Assembly (NCBI GenBank): GCA_039801465.1
Contig: JBDRUT010000011.1
Location: 4,439-68,438 of the forward strand
DNA from: JAOABV01 sp039801465
Lineage (GTDB): Bacteria; Hydrothermota; Tepidihabitantia; Tepidihabitantales; CAIPLT01
Direction of reading: 5' to 3'
Length of the DNA: 64,000 nt
Shown: piece by piece, positions 18,213 to 27,867 of the stretch
Layout of the letters: each line of letters opens with the position of its first letter
How positions within the stretch are numbered: the stretch's first letter is position 1
Program-made: the position numbers and the translations under genes
Notes under the pieces: model-generated
The model's database searches: none
Told to the model about the DNA's origin: nothing
Seen by the model: only the letters and a program-made list of their open reading frames with translations

Positions 18213-18240
18213 ATTGTATTAAAAATTTCTAATTTGTCAA
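18213..18240 (-). promoter_or_regulatory. promoter of tRNA-Phe (and perhaps rpsT)
   Basis: Minus-strand TTGACA (18235-18240), 16-base spacer, TACAAT (18213-18218), ending 11 bases before the mature 5' end of tRNA-Phe. Confidence 0.8.
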
Positions 18241-18396
18241 TGAATAACTGCAATCTATCTGAAGGGTAAATACAGATTGTCTCTATACCATTAAAAATAA
18301 AATGATTTGCTAAGATAAACATTAAATTTCGGATTTACGAATTTTATCGGAATTAAAAAGATGTTTTGTTGTTTAGTTACCAATTAATGAGAAACA

Positions 18397-19449
18397 TTAA
18401 CCAGCGCCAGAACTTCCACCGCCTCCACCAGCACCTCCTCCACCGGAAAATCCGCCACCAGTCGCTGCAGATGTTGATAATGAATTCATCATACTTGTAA
18501 AATTATTAGCAAAGTTCTGGAAACTAATCATACTTTCCGAAAAAGAAGCAAGACTTAAGGAATCACGGCCTGTTGCTGGAACATACCAAACTGGGATTGA
18601 TAATTGTATGTTTTGTCTCTGAGCAAGATTTGTAATATTTTTCAGAAATTTTTGAGCAACTCCCAAAGCAACAGCGTAAACAAAGTAATATTCCCAAATT
18701 GGTAAGAGCGTGATTGGTGCTTGTTCAATTGCGGAACCTTCGCTAAGAAATTTCTTAAAATTTTGCCAGCGTTTTTGTTCTAAATAGGCTTCCGGACTCC
18801 ATCGTAATATTGAACGACCTACAAACAGAAAGAGTATAAAAAGCAATATACCTAAAATTATTGAGAGAATAAAAAACGGTTTAATCGGACCGCCAATTAA
18901 AACACTTAGTCCAACACTAACTAATAAGGAGCCGATAATAATAGAACATAGAACTGATATTAAGTAGATATTATAGAATTTGGAACTGATTGGGTCGAGC
19001 AATTTGTTCCCCAGTGTCGATTCCCACCATTTGATTGCTTGATCATAAAGAATTGATAAATGAGAACGAAACTTTGCTGAATCGTTTTTTGCATAATCTT
19101 TTAATTCTTTGTCTGTGATTTGATTTTTACTTTGGAAAAAGAAATTAGCGATTATTTTATTAAAGAAGTCGAGTTTCTCAACTTCATCGGGTTTCTCTAA
19201 AGTAAATTGGTAATGTTTCCTATTTTCTATTTCTTTAATTGAAACAAGCCCTTTAGTAGTTATATCAAGCATGCCAGCAAACATTCCACGAAACATTATT
19301 TGATAAATTGTATTTTTGTCTGGTTTTTGAGATAAAATTGCCGGAACAACAACTGGAGGTGCTTTACGTGGTGGTTCATGTTCGTATATTCCCAGATAAG
19401 GCAGTTTTGGTTCTCGACCGTAATTGTTATAAAAAATAAATAATAGCAC
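18397..19449 (-). CDS. DUF2207-type membrane protein, C-terminal part (frameshifted)
   Basis: This frame (350 residues from a GTG) continues the gene upstream in a different frame. It begins FIFYNNYGREPKLPYLG, the conserved segment that follows the first membrane helix in DUF2207 proteins. It then has a cytoplasmic helical region, two membrane helices (about residues 165-215) and the very glycine-rich tail GGGFSGGGGAGGGGG typical of the family. Removing one T from the run of six at the join restores one protein of about 600 residues (AIIYFYNNYGREP). Function unknown in the family. The GTG is not a convincing independent start. Confidence 0.8.
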   Translation of the reverse strand: MLLFIFYNNYGREPKLPYLGIYEHEPPRKAPPVVVPAILSQKPDKNTIYQIMFRGMFAGMLDITTKGLVSIKEIENRKHYQFTLEKPDEVEKLDFFNKIIANFFFQSKNQITDKELKDYAKNDSAKFRSHLSILYDQAIKWWESTLGNKLLDPISSKFYNIYLISVLCSIIIGSLLVSVGLSVLIGGPIKPFFILSIILGILLFILFLFVGRSILRWSPEAYLEQKRWQNFKKFLSEGSAIEQAPITLLPIWEYYFVYAVALGVAQKFLKNITNLAQRQNIQLSIPVWYVPATGRDSLSLASFSESMISFQNFANNFTSMMNSLSTSAATGGGFSGGGGAGGGGGSSGAG

Positions 19450-20194
19450 TAATGGGGAGAATGATCATCAATATTAGACCAATTGGAAAAAGAATAAATT
19501 TCTTTAATGATGAGATAAGAAAATTTTGTTTTTCTTGTTTGAGAAAATCTTGATAACGAGTTCGGTTAATAATAGGGACTTCAGAAAAGATTGAAGATGA
19601 TGTGAACATTCGTACTTCAACAAAGGTATTCTTAGGAATCTTTTTCTGTTCGATAACTGCTTTATCAAAAGTCTTATTGAATGCTATTGTGCCAGGTCGA
19701 GTTTGAGAGTGAATATAAACTTTGAATAAGTCAGCAGAGCTTTGCGGTAAATTTAATTCAAGTTGTATCTTATCAATTTTTTCATGTTCATCTTCAATAA
19801 ATTTCCAATAGAATTCTGCGACATCTTCATAGCGTTTAACAGCACCGATGATTGTGTAATCAACCAAAAAAGTTCTTATTTCGTCTTGGGCAGAATAATG
19901 CCAAAGGATATGTAAAGACTGTGGAGTATCGTTTATTTCTGGTTCTAATTTATGCCAGGTCCCATCAATCTCTTCAAGAAGTTGATTAAAAACGATATTA
20001 TCTGCGCCTTTTTTCTTTAATTCAAGATATGCCCAAGAAAAAGCACCCTCAAAATAATAGGTTCTCTCTTGTAAAACATGAGCGCTACCATTAGGAGTGA
20101 AATGGATTTCGGTTTTTATTTGAGGATAATAATAAGACTTAGTTAGAGCAATAACTGGGAGGAGTAAAACAAAAAATAAGATTAATTTACGCAC
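19427..20194 (-). CDS. DUF2207-type membrane protein, N-terminal part (frameshifted)
   Basis: A 255-residue frame starting at a GTG, with a signal peptide (MRKLILFFVLLLPVIALTKS), an extracytoplasmic beta-rich DUF2207 domain (residues 20-220) and a membrane helix (FILFPIGLILMIILPISAIIYFL) that runs into TAA. Known DUF2207 proteins continue through this helix into YGREP, which here lies in the +1 frame. The junction is a six-T homopolymer, so the split may be a real inactivating or phase-variable indel or a sequencing error. The protein would be stuck in the membrane with the outer domain only if no shift occurs. Confidence 0.8.
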   Translation of the reverse strand: MRKLILFFVLLLPVIALTKSYYYPQIKTEIHFTPNGSAHVLQERTYYFEGAFSWAYLELKKKGADNIVFNQLLEEIDGTWHKLEPEINDTPQSLHILWHYSAQDEIRTFLVDYTIIGAVKRYEDVAEFYWKFIEDEHEKIDKIQLELNLPQSSADLFKVYIHSQTRPGTIAFNKTFDKAVIEQKKIPKNTFVEVRMFTSSSIFSEVPIINRTRYQDFLKQEKQNFLISSLKKFILFPIGLILMIILPISAIIYFL

Positions 20195-20283
20195 CGAGAT
20201 GATTTTTAATGTGTAGGCAAATTACATTTAATATATTTAATTAACGGTCTATCCCCAATATGTTTTCACACAGATATGATGTC

Positions 20284-22632
20284 TTATTTTATGATTGTAA
20301 TCTTTTTAATTGTTTTATTTAGTTGTAGGTAATAAATGCCAGCATCCAAATCTCTTAGAGATATTTTATTTTCTGGTTGATTAATTTTGATTTCTTTAAT
20401 TAGTTTACCGGAAATGTCAAAGATTTTTAGTGTTGAGTTATTGGTTGTTATAGGACAATTAATGTTAAGAAATGTTTTTGCTGGATTTGGATAGATTTTC
20501 AATATTGAGTATTTCGTATTCATCGTTAAGTGTTCTTCATCAATTTCCAGTACATATTGTCCGTTCAATGAGCCACCATAAGTTCCAGCATAAACTCTTT
20601 GTGTATAAGTAGGATGAATCGCTAAGCCAGTAATTGACCAACAACTTAATCCTTGATTGTAAGAATACCAACTGTTACCACCATCAGTTGATTTATAAAC
20701 GCCTTCATTATAAGTTCCAGTATAAATAGTATTAGGATTGCTTGGGTTAATTGCTATTGATGTAATATTTTCGACGCCAAGATATTGCCAATTTGTTCCA
20801 CCGGTTGTGCTCTTGAAAATTCCATCTTCAGTTCCGACATAAATGATATTAGAATTTAATGGATTAACTGCCATTGCGTATATATTCCAACCATAAATGC
20901 CATACGATACATCAATCCAATTCATTCCAGCATTAGTGCTTTTAAAAAGTGCAGGGCTGGATTGTTCTTCACCGCCGACATAGATTGTATTTGGGTTTGA
21001 TGGGTCAATTGCAATTGAATATCCATGAGACTGATTTGGGGTAATTGGAATAATAGACCAAGTGTTTCCTGCATCTGTGCTTTTAAGAATTGCCATATTT
21101 TCGGTTTGTGTTAAAGTATCATAATATGTTCCGGAAATGTAAATTATTGAGGCGTTACTTGGATTAATTGCTAATTTTTCTGGCCAAAAATAATCATCTA
21201 AGTATATTTCAGTCCAGTTCTGACCACCATCAGTTGATTTATTAAGAATATAATAGTAAAGTGCATAAACTATATTGGGATTATTAGGTGCAACAGCTAA
21301 TGAATAGATATAGTTAGACCCAGTAAATTCTGGCAATCTAGTCCAGTTAATTCCCATATTGGTACTTTTATATAAGGCGTCACCATCAACTGCTAAATAT
21401 ATAGTATTTGGTTGGGATGGGGCTAAAGTGAAACAATTGATTGCAGTTGCGTAAAGACCAGTATTAGCTGATTGCCAATAAGTTCCGCTATTAGTAGTTT
21501 TATAACAACCAAGTTCAGTACCAACATATACAATCGAAAACGAGGCCAAGTCAATCAGTAAATTTCTTACCTCGTAGCCAGAAATTCCTGAGCCCGTAGG
21601 GTTCCAAGATTGGCCTGCATCAGTGCTTTTGTATACATTGCCATCATAAGAGCCAGCATAAACAATATTAGGTGAATTTGGACTAAATTTTATAACTGGA
21701 CATTCGTTATAAAAATTAGTTGGATTCCAGGTCATACCACCATCAGTACTACGATAAATTCCATAATATGTGCCAACTAAAATTGTATTAGTCTGAGTCG
21801 GATGAATCGCAATTGATAAAACAGCTTCACCAGACAGGTTAGCACTAAGGTCAGTCCAATTTGTTCCTCCGTTAGTAGTTTTAAAAAGTTTGATACCATT
21901 ACCAGTTGTTCCGCCAATATAGACAGTATTAGGTGAACTTGGATTAATGGCGATTGAGAGACTTGCTCCATAAGTGGTTGAATCAAGCATTCTGCCCACC
22001 CAAGATATTCCGCCATCGGTGCTCTTATAATATGCCATCACATAATTATTATCATAATAATAATCGGCTGCACCCCAAACAATATTAGCATTGGATGGGT
22101 CAACTGCCAATGCATAAATCCAATCCCAGTCATTATCGCCAAAAGCAAATTGATGATAAGTCCAATTTTGGCCACCATCCGTGCTTTTGAAAACTAGCGA
22201 AGAGTCGTTAAAACCAGTTGCATAGAGAATATTAGGATTATTCGTGCTGATTGCCATTGAGTTGATATAATATTCGACTGTACCAACAACATTCCAATTA
22301 GATGCTGAATTGGTTGTTTTATAAATTTGACAAGGATATCCGCTGTGTGCAAGATATATTGTTGATGCAATAGAAGGATGCATTACCATTGAAGTAACAT
22401 TTGCGCCTTCTGGACCTAATGCATCCCAATCAGTAAAATCTCGTGGGTGAGAACTTGTTTTCCTGATTGCTCTTCTTTTCAAATTATGTGTGATTCTATT
22501 GGTTGGCCAGACTTTTCTTTTGCTAATACTTGTTAACCGGTGACTCTTGAATTGAACATAATGCGGACGGAAATCTTCAGAAAAACAAAATATAACGATA
22601 AATAATAGCGCTAAGTATTTTTTATTAATCAT
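20284..22632 (-). CDS. secreted BNR/Asp-box repeat protein with type IX sorting domain
   Basis: A 782-residue exported protein. The frame opens at 22638, but AGGAG and spacing favour the ATG at 22632 (MINKKYLALLFIVIFCFSEDF, signal peptide). About 13 Asp-box motifs of the form S-T-D-G-G-x-x-W (KSTDGGQNW, KSTDAGQSW) recur every 45-60 residues, alternating with INPSNPNTIYVG. This pattern predicts one or two beta-propellers like those of sortilin/VPS10 and sialidase-type proteins. The last 75 residues (ILKIYPNPAKTFLNI ... DAGIYYLQL) form a type A Por sorting domain. No catalytic residues were identified. Transcribed from its own promoter with a 45-50 base leader. Confidence 0.88.
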   Translation of the reverse strand: MINKKYLALLFIVIFCFSEDFRPHYVQFKSHRLTSISKRKVWPTNRITHNLKRRAIRKTSSHPRDFTDWDALGPEGANVTSMVMHPSIASTIYLAHSGYPCQIYKTTNSASNWNVVGTVEYYINSMAISTNNPNILYATGFNDSSLVFKSTDGGQNWTYHQFAFGDNDWDWIYALAVDPSNANIVWGAADYYYDNNYVMAYYKSTDGGISWVGRMLDSTTYGASLSIAINPSSPNTVYIGGTTGNGIKLFKTTNGGTNWTDLSANLSGEAVLSIAIHPTQTNTILVGTYYGIYRSTDGGMTWNPTNFYNECPVIKFSPNSPNIVYAGSYDGNVYKSTDAGQSWNPTGSGISGYEVRNLLIDLASFSIVYVGTELGCYKTTNSGTYWQSANTGLYATAINCFTLAPSQPNTIYLAVDGDALYKSTNMGINWTRLPEFTGSNYIYSLAVAPNNPNIVYALYYYILNKSTDGGQNWTEIYLDDYFWPEKLAINPSNASIIYISGTYYDTLTQTENMAILKSTDAGNTWSIIPITPNQSHGYSIAIDPSNPNTIYVGGEEQSSPALFKSTNAGMNWIDVSYGIYGWNIYAMAVNPLNSNIIYVGTEDGIFKSTTGGTNWQYLGVENITSIAINPSNPNTIYTGTYNEGVYKSTDGGNSWYSYNQGLSCWSITGLAIHPTYTQRVYAGTYGGSLNGQYVLEIDEEHLTMNTKYSILKIYPNPAKTFLNINCPITTNNSTLKIFDISGKLIKEIKINQPENKISLRDLDAGIYYLQLNKTIKKITIIK

Positions 22633-22958
22633 AATCACTCCTTTTACATTCTGCTAAAAAGATATGCTTGTTTTAAGAATACTATAATCAAAATAAAATT
22701 CGTGTCAAGAGTAGAAGATTAAAATTAAACTTCCTTGTAATATGAGAAATAATAATTTCCGAATCTATATGAAATTTAACTCCATTCACCTATTTTTTAA
22801 TCAATAATTAATAGAAATAAAGAAATACTAAAAACATTTGATAATGAAGTAGTCGTTGATTTGAAAAATTAATGAAGTAGTTACGGAAACAACAAACTCA
22901 AAAATACTTGTCAGAAGATGTAAATAATGGTGAAAAAAATTAAGTATGTCTTACTAGT
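22633..22958. other. intergenic region with the BNR-gene promoter
   Basis: Holds the promoter at 22681-22708. The remaining 250 bases are AT-rich with a short direct repeat (AATGAAGTAGT at about 22844 and 22871). No gene or terminator is seen. Confidence 0.5.
22681..22708 (-). promoter_or_regulatory. promoter of the BNR-repeat gene
   Basis: Minus-strand TTGACA (22703-22708), 16-base spacer, TATAGT (22681-22686). The predicted start lies about 45 bases before the ATG, leaving room for the AGGAG site. Confidence 0.8.
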
Positions 22959-24167
22959 TTATTTTATTACATTGTATTTTTTTCCAACTCTAGTAAATGC
23001 CTCAATTGCTTTATCAATGTGCTCTTTTTCATGGGCTGCAGAGATTTGGACTCGAATTCTTGCTTGTCCTTTAGGAACTACGGGGTAGAAGAATCCAATA
23101 ACATAAATACCTTCATAATATAGATCTCGAGCAAAATCTTGTGAAAGTTTTGCATCATACAACATAATCGGTACAATTGGATGAATACCTGGTTTTATGT
23201 CAAAACCACGCTCGGTCATCTCTTTTCTAAAATACATTGTATTCTTTTCGAGTTTATCGCGTAAAGCAGTTGTTTCGGAAAGCATATCAATTACTTGAAC
23301 AGTTGTTGCTGCAATAATAGGTGAGAGGGTATTAGAAAAAAGATAAGGTCTAGACCGCTGGCGAAGCATTTCAATAATTTCTTTTCGACCTGAGGTGCAA
23401 CCACCAGATGCCCCTCCCATTGCTTTGCCAAAAGTTGTAGTAATTATATCTATTCGATCCATTACACCACAATATTCGTGTGTTCCTCGACCGGTTTTGC
23501 CAATAAATCCTGTGGCGTGCGAATCATCAATCATTACTAAAGCATCATATTTGTCTGCGAGTTCACAAATATCGGCTAATTTTGCAATATCCCCATCCAT
23601 AGAAAAGACACCGTCAGTGGCAATCATCCGAAATCGGTGTTTTTGTGTATTTTTTAAGTGCTCTTCTAATTCTTTCATATCAGAATGTGCATAGCGAAAT
23701 CGTTCGGCTTTACAGAGACGAATACCATCAATTACTGAAGCATGATTTAACTGGTCAGAAATTATTGCATCTTGTTCATTGAGTAATGTTTCGAATAAGC
23801 CACCATTAGCATCAAAACAAGAAGAATAAAGAATAGTATCTTCAGTCTTAAGAAATTCGCTAATTTTACGCTCTAAAGTGCGGTGAATATCCTGAGTGCC
23901 ACAAATAAATCTAACAGATGACATTCCGTATCCCCATTTATCAATTGCTTCTCGTGCAGCTTGTAGCACTTTAGGATGACTTGAAAGACCTAGATAATTA
24001 TTGGCACAAAAATTTAAAACTTCTTTTGGGGGAGCACCAGATGGGTATTCAACTTTTATATCTGCACCTTGAGGAGTTAAAATATATCTTTCTTCTTTAT
24101 ACAATCCTTGTTCTTTTACTGATTTTAATTCTTGTTGTAAGAATTCTTGAAATTTTCCGTAAGCCAT
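22959..24167 (-). CDS. kbl: glycine C-acetyltransferase (2-amino-3-ketobutyrate CoA ligase)
   Basis: PLP enzyme that splits 2-amino-3-ketobutyrate with CoA into glycine and acetyl-CoA, the second step of threonine breakdown. GGAGGT at 24172-24177 selects the ATG at 24167 (MAYGKFQEFL); a TTG four codons earlier is only in-frame sequence. 402 residues, usual length. Family markers: FCANNYLGLSSHPKV, the DSHATGF motif (IDDSHATGFIGKTGRGTHE) and the PLP lysine in TTTFGKAMGGASGG. Lies 31 bases after tdh on the same strand, the classical tdh-kbl pair, so the two act in sequence. Confidence 0.96.
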   Translation of the reverse strand: MAYGKFQEFLQQELKSVKEQGLYKEERYILTPQGADIKVEYPSGAPPKEVLNFCANNYLGLSSHPKVLQAAREAIDKWGYGMSSVRFICGTQDIHRTLERKISEFLKTEDTILYSSCFDANGGLFETLLNEQDAIISDQLNHASVIDGIRLCKAERFRYAHSDMKELEEHLKNTQKHRFRMIATDGVFSMDGDIAKLADICELADKYDALVMIDDSHATGFIGKTGRGTHEYCGVMDRIDIITTTFGKAMGGASGGCTSGRKEIIEMLRQRSRPYLFSNTLSPIIAATTVQVIDMLSETTALRDKLEKNTMYFRKEMTERGFDIKPGIHPIVPIMLYDAKLSQDFARDLYYEGIYVIGFFYPVVPKGQARIRVQISAAHEKEHIDKAIEAFTRVGKKYNVIK

Positions 24168-24198
24168 CAATACCTCCAATTGGTTTTTATATTTAATT

Positions 24199-25305
24199 TT
24201 AACTTTCTGTGTGTTTCTTTAATGCTACGTTCAAATCTTTCTGATCAATGAACATAACAATCTTTGCTGATTCTCGATTAATCGCAGTCAGTTTATCAAA
24301 GGCGGACTGAAAATTTTCTAATAGCATCATATCTGTAATCACTGGTCTAATATCGAGACGACCGGTGGAGAGTAAATTACGTACACGATACCAAGTGTCA
24401 AATATTTTGCGGCCCGAAATGCCATGTATTTGAATTCCCTTAAAGACAATATCATTATCATAATCAATATTTACTATTTGATTTGGTGAAACTCCGAAAG
24501 CCGAAACTCTTCCGCCTTTACGCACCATTTTGAAAGCATCAGTTATTGAATCCTGATTACCGACAATTTCTAAAGCAATATCAGCACCGACACCGTAGGT
24601 ATGTTCTTTGATGTAAGCAATTCGGTCCTCACGTTTAGTCTTTATAACTGAAATAACATGGTCAGCACCAAGACTCTTTGCAATTGCCATCATTTTTTCT
24701 GACATTCCGATAAGAAAGATTTTAGCAACACCGCAACAACGGGCAATAGCAACAGCAAAGAGTGAGATTGGACCATCGCCGGTAATAACCATTGATTTGC
24801 CAGCAATATCACAATCTTCGCCTAAAACCGCATAAAGAGCATTTCCTAATGGCTCCTGGATTGCAGCAAGTTCGTATGGAATATTTTTATCGTTGTGCCA
24901 TAAGACTCTTTCAGGAATGTTGACGTACTCAGCAAATACACCATTACGGTCGACACCTAATATTTGCATTTGTTCGCCGACGTGCACTTGACCTAATAAG
25001 GCATTAAAGTCTTTGGGAAAATAGATATGAGTTTCCGCTGAAACATAGTCGCCTTCTTTTACGCTATGAACATTTTTGCCGATTTTTTCTACAATCCCAC
25101 ACATTTCATGTCCCATAATTTGTGGCAATTTTTTTTCACCAATTCGTTCTTGTGACCATTTGTCCCAGTTGTAGATATGAATGTCAGTTCCGCAGATACC
25201 AACTGCTTTGACTTTTACTAAGATTTCGTCATCAGCAATATTTGGTATTGGAACATCTAAAAGTTCTGCACCTTTTTGAGGTTTGGTTTTAACAATGGCT
25301 TTCAT
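24199..25305 (-). CDS. tdh: L-threonine 3-dehydrogenase (MDR family) lacking the structural zinc cysteines
   Basis: Oxidises threonine to 2-amino-3-ketobutyrate with NAD+. The catalytic zinc site and the TDH signature CGTDIHIYNWDKWSQ (Cys38 onward) and GHEMCGIVEKIG are intact. The Rossmann part has a degenerate GDGPISLFAVAIARCCG. In most TDHs residues around 90-110 carry four cysteines for a structural zinc; here that lobe reads ETHIYFPKDFNALLGQVHVG and has none. The protein is 368 residues, longer than the usual 340 or so, mainly at the C terminus. Followed by kbl. Activity is likely but the lobe must be stabilised differently. Confidence 0.92.
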   Translation of the reverse strand: MKAIVKTKPQKGAELLDVPIPNIADDEILVKVKAVGICGTDIHIYNWDKWSQERIGEKKLPQIMGHEMCGIVEKIGKNVHSVKEGDYVSAETHIYFPKDFNALLGQVHVGEQMQILGVDRNGVFAEYVNIPERVLWHNDKNIPYELAAIQEPLGNALYAVLGEDCDIAGKSMVITGDGPISLFAVAIARCCGVAKIFLIGMSEKMMAIAKSLGADHVISVIKTKREDRIAYIKEHTYGVGADIALEIVGNQDSITDAFKMVRKGGRVSAFGVSPNQIVNIDYDNDIVFKGIQIHGISGRKIFDTWYRVRNLLSTGRLDIRPVITDMMLLENFQSAFDKLTAINRESAKIVMFIDQKDLNVALKKHTES

Positions 25306-25451
25306 AATTTATCATAACCAAATTACAGATTTCATCCTGAGTTAAGCAAAAATCATAAAAAGTATGATTCTAAGTGTTAAGTTTTTCCCTTAATTCAGAA
25401 TGACACATTTTTTATAAAGATATATAAACATCGGTTTTTTTTAATTTCATT
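25306..25451. repeat. imperfect inverted repeat between deoC and tdh
   Basis: TCATCCTGAGTTAAG (25332-25346) pairs with CTTAATTCAGAATGA (25389-25403), 13 of 15 positions. A nested ATCAT/ATGAT (25352-25368) lies inside. The outer arm resembles the widespread intergenic motif CATCCTGAGCGAAG found dispersed in many bacterial genomes. It may be a non-autonomous repeat or a transcript-end hairpin. No T-run follows. Confidence 0.45.
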
Positions 25452-26135
25452 TTAGTAATTGAATTTGCCTTGTCGTTTTTCTAATTTTTCGCCTTCAATG
25501 ATTTGAACGCCAGCACTTGTGCCAATGCGATTGGCGCCGGCTTTTATCATAGCAATTGCAGTTTTATAATCTCGAATTCCGCCAGATGCTTTTACGCCCA
25601 TTTTTTTGCCAACAGTTTTGCGTAAGAGTTTGATGTCTTCAATTGTTGCACCACCTGTTGAAAATCCAGTAGAAGTTTTGACAAATTTAGCACCGGCCCT
25701 TTTAGCAATCTTGGCAACTTTAACTTTTTCCTCATCAGTTAAAAGACAAGTTTCTAAAATTGTCTTGACTCCAATTGGCTTCACTGCCTTAACAACACTT
25801 TTAATATCATCTTCCACGAATTTGTAATTTTTCGACTTTACGGCACCGATATTTATAACCATATCAATTTCATCAGCACCATTTTTAATTGCTTGAAGTG
25901 CTTCTAAAACTTTAACTTCAGTCGTAGTTGCGCCTAAAGGAAATCCAATCGCACAGCCAACTTTAACCTTTGAACCTTTTAATAACTTTGATGCTAATTT
26001 TACATAACTGGGATTGACAAATACCGTTGCGAAATTGTATTGCTTTGCTTCATCACATAATTTTTTTATATCTTTTTCTGATGCTTCAGGTTTAAGTAAT
26101 GTATGGTCAATATATTTATTAAGATTTTTTATCAT
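25452..26135 (-). CDS. deoC: deoxyribose-phosphate aldolase
   Basis: Class I aldolase that cleaves 2-deoxyribose 5-phosphate to glyceraldehyde 3-phosphate and acetaldehyde, at the end of deoxynucleoside salvage. 227 residues, normal length. The Schiff-base lysine is K153 in KFVKTSTGFSTGGAT; the proton-relay aspartate lies in EIDMVINIGA; KASGGIRD supplies the second lysine. Start ATG with AGGAG ten bases upstream. Thirteen bases downstream of cysS, so probably co-transcribed. Works with deoB and cdd at 38.9-40.4 kb. Confidence 0.97.
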   Translation of the reverse strand: MIKNLNKYIDHTLLKPEASEKDIKKLCDEAKQYNFATVFVNPSYVKLASKLLKGSKVKVGCAIGFPLGATTTEVKVLEALQAIKNGADEIDMVINIGAVKSKNYKFVEDDIKSVVKAVKPIGVKTILETCLLTDEEKVKVAKIAKRAGAKFVKTSTGFSTGGATIEDIKLLRKTVGKKMGVKASGGIRDYKTAIAMIKAGANRIGTSAGVQIIEGEKLEKRQGKFNY

Positions 26136-26148
26136 ATTATTATTACTC

Positions 26149-27636
26149 CTAAATTTTTCTTTTAATTCTTGTTCCTTTGTCAGTGTCTTCTAATATATAA
26201 CCTAATTCTTGTATACCATCTCTTATTAAATCGGCAATATCAAATAATTTTTTATTACGTGCTAATTCCCGAGCAATGATAATCAGCTGATAATCATTAT
26301 CTTTCAGACCTTTTTCTATCAAATATACGATGTCGTTTTCATTCTTATTTTGTGCAATGGATAATGCCTTTGATATTTTTGACGAAGTCACAGAAATTGT
26401 TTGTTTTATAATTTTTCTTGTTCGTAATTTTGCCTCGGTATTAAACCCTAAATTATTGAGAAAGAATAATAGTCTCGTATATTCCTGGCTTAATGTATTT
26501 TTGTCATTATTTTGGAGCGCATTAAAGCCATTTTTGACTGTATCAAAGATTAGCGCAACTGCCTTTGGTGTATTCAAATCATCATCCATTGCTTCTTTGA
26601 ATGCATTTTTAGTTTCATCGGATACAGCATCTTGGTTTTCTTTTGCGTTTTCTTCTTCGGCTTGATTTAAGAATTCTTCAATTCTTAACCAACTATCTTT
26701 TGTAGAATCCAGAATTTCAAAATCAAATTCCATTGGTGAACGATAATGGGCTTTTAAGAAATATAATCTTAATACATTTGGCGAATATTTTTCGAGTAAT
26801 TCTTTAGCAGTAATAAAGTGCTTGGTTGATTTTGACATTTTTTCACCAGTAAGATTAAGCATTGCGTTATGAATCCAATAACGGACAAATGGTTTACCAG
26901 TTGCTGCTTCTGATTGAGCAATTTCGTTTTCGTGATGCGGAAAAATCAGGTCTTCGCCACCTAAATGAATATCAATCGTCTCACCAAGATGATACATTGC
27001 CATTGCTGAACATTCAATATGCCAACCAGGCCTGCCTTTTCCCCAAGGACTCTGCCACCAAGGCTCATTGGGTTTGGATGCTTTCCATAAAGCAAAATCC
27101 GCAGGATTCTTTTTATGTTCACGCACTTCAACTCTTGCACCAGCAACTAAATCATCAAGTCTTTTTTTAGACAATTTGCCATAGTCAGCAAATTTTTCCA
27201 CCGCAAAATAGACATCACCATTATTGGACTGATAAGCAAAACCTCGATCAATTAATCTTTGGATTAACTCAATGATTTCTTGAATATGTTGAGTAGCATA
27301 AGGATAAAAATCTGCTCGTTTAATATTCATCTTATCCGCAACTTCAAAATATTCATCAATGTTTCGCTTAGCGATTATGCGATAATCGGTTTTCTCTTCA
27401 ATTGCCTTATCAATAATCTTATCATCAATATCAGTAAAGTTTTGAATGACTTTTGTTTTATAACCGAGAAATTGCAAGTATCGGATTAAAACATCGGCAG
27501 TAATATATGCTCGTAAATGTCCGAAATGGGGTGCACCTTGCACAGTCATTCCGCAGACATAAATCTTAACAGTATCGCCAAGCGGATTAAATACTTCCTT
27601 TTTCTGGGTTAAAGTGTTAGTCAAAACAAGTGCCAT
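26149..27636 (-). CDS. cysS: cysteinyl-tRNA synthetase
   Basis: Class I synthetase charging tRNA-Cys in the cytoplasm. 495 residues. The HIGH-type motif is PHFGHLRAY (about residues 36-44), preceded by the zinc cysteine in YVCGMTVQG. WHIECSAMAM supplies another zinc ligand region, HLGGEDLIFPHHENEIAQ is characteristic, and KMSKSTKHF is the KMSKS loop. The DALR anticodon region follows (DDLNTPKAVALIFD). No ribosome-binding site precedes the ATG. Confidence 0.98.
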   Translation of the reverse strand: MALVLTNTLTQKKEVFNPLGDTVKIYVCGMTVQGAPHFGHLRAYITADVLIRYLQFLGYKTKVIQNFTDIDDKIIDKAIEEKTDYRIIAKRNIDEYFEVADKMNIKRADFYPYATQHIQEIIELIQRLIDRGFAYQSNNGDVYFAVEKFADYGKLSKKRLDDLVAGARVEVREHKKNPADFALWKASKPNEPWWQSPWGKGRPGWHIECSAMAMYHLGETIDIHLGGEDLIFPHHENEIAQSEAATGKPFVRYWIHNAMLNLTGEKMSKSTKHFITAKELLEKYSPNVLRLYFLKAHYRSPMEFDFEILDSTKDSWLRIEEFLNQAEEENAKENQDAVSDETKNAFKEAMDDDLNTPKAVALIFDTVKNGFNALQNNDKNTLSQEYTRLLFFLNNLGFNTEAKLRTRKIIKQTISVTSSKISKALSIAQNKNENDIVYLIEKGLKDNDYQLIIIARELARNKKLFDIADLIRDGIQELGYILEDTDKGTRIKRKI

Positions 27637-27797
27637 TTTCTAATACTATATTTTAACTAAATTTTTGAATTACCATTTAGTTTATCTAATAAATTATAAA
27701 AGTCAATAAGTTTTATCAAAAAAAACAGATAACCTTAAGATAATTTTTAGGTATTTTTTATAAGAATCTGATTTTTTTAATATTAATACAAATAAAG

Positions 27798-27826
27798 TTG
27801 ACAAAGCCAAAAATATTGTTGATAAT
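27798..27826 (+). promoter_or_regulatory. promoter upstream of the PNPOx-like gene
   Basis: TTGACA (27798-27803), 17-base spacer, GATAAT (27821-27826). Predicts a start near 27833 and a 35-base leader ending in AAGAGGT. Confidence 0.75.
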
Positions 27827-27867
27827 AATTCATTAGACAATTTTGTATTTTCGGAAAAGAGGTTATA

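Noticed and set aside
18397..20194. Programmed frameshifting in the DUF2207 gene
   Set aside because: A T6 run alone lacks a convincing slippery heptamer with a downstream structure; a simple homopolymer indel is more likely.
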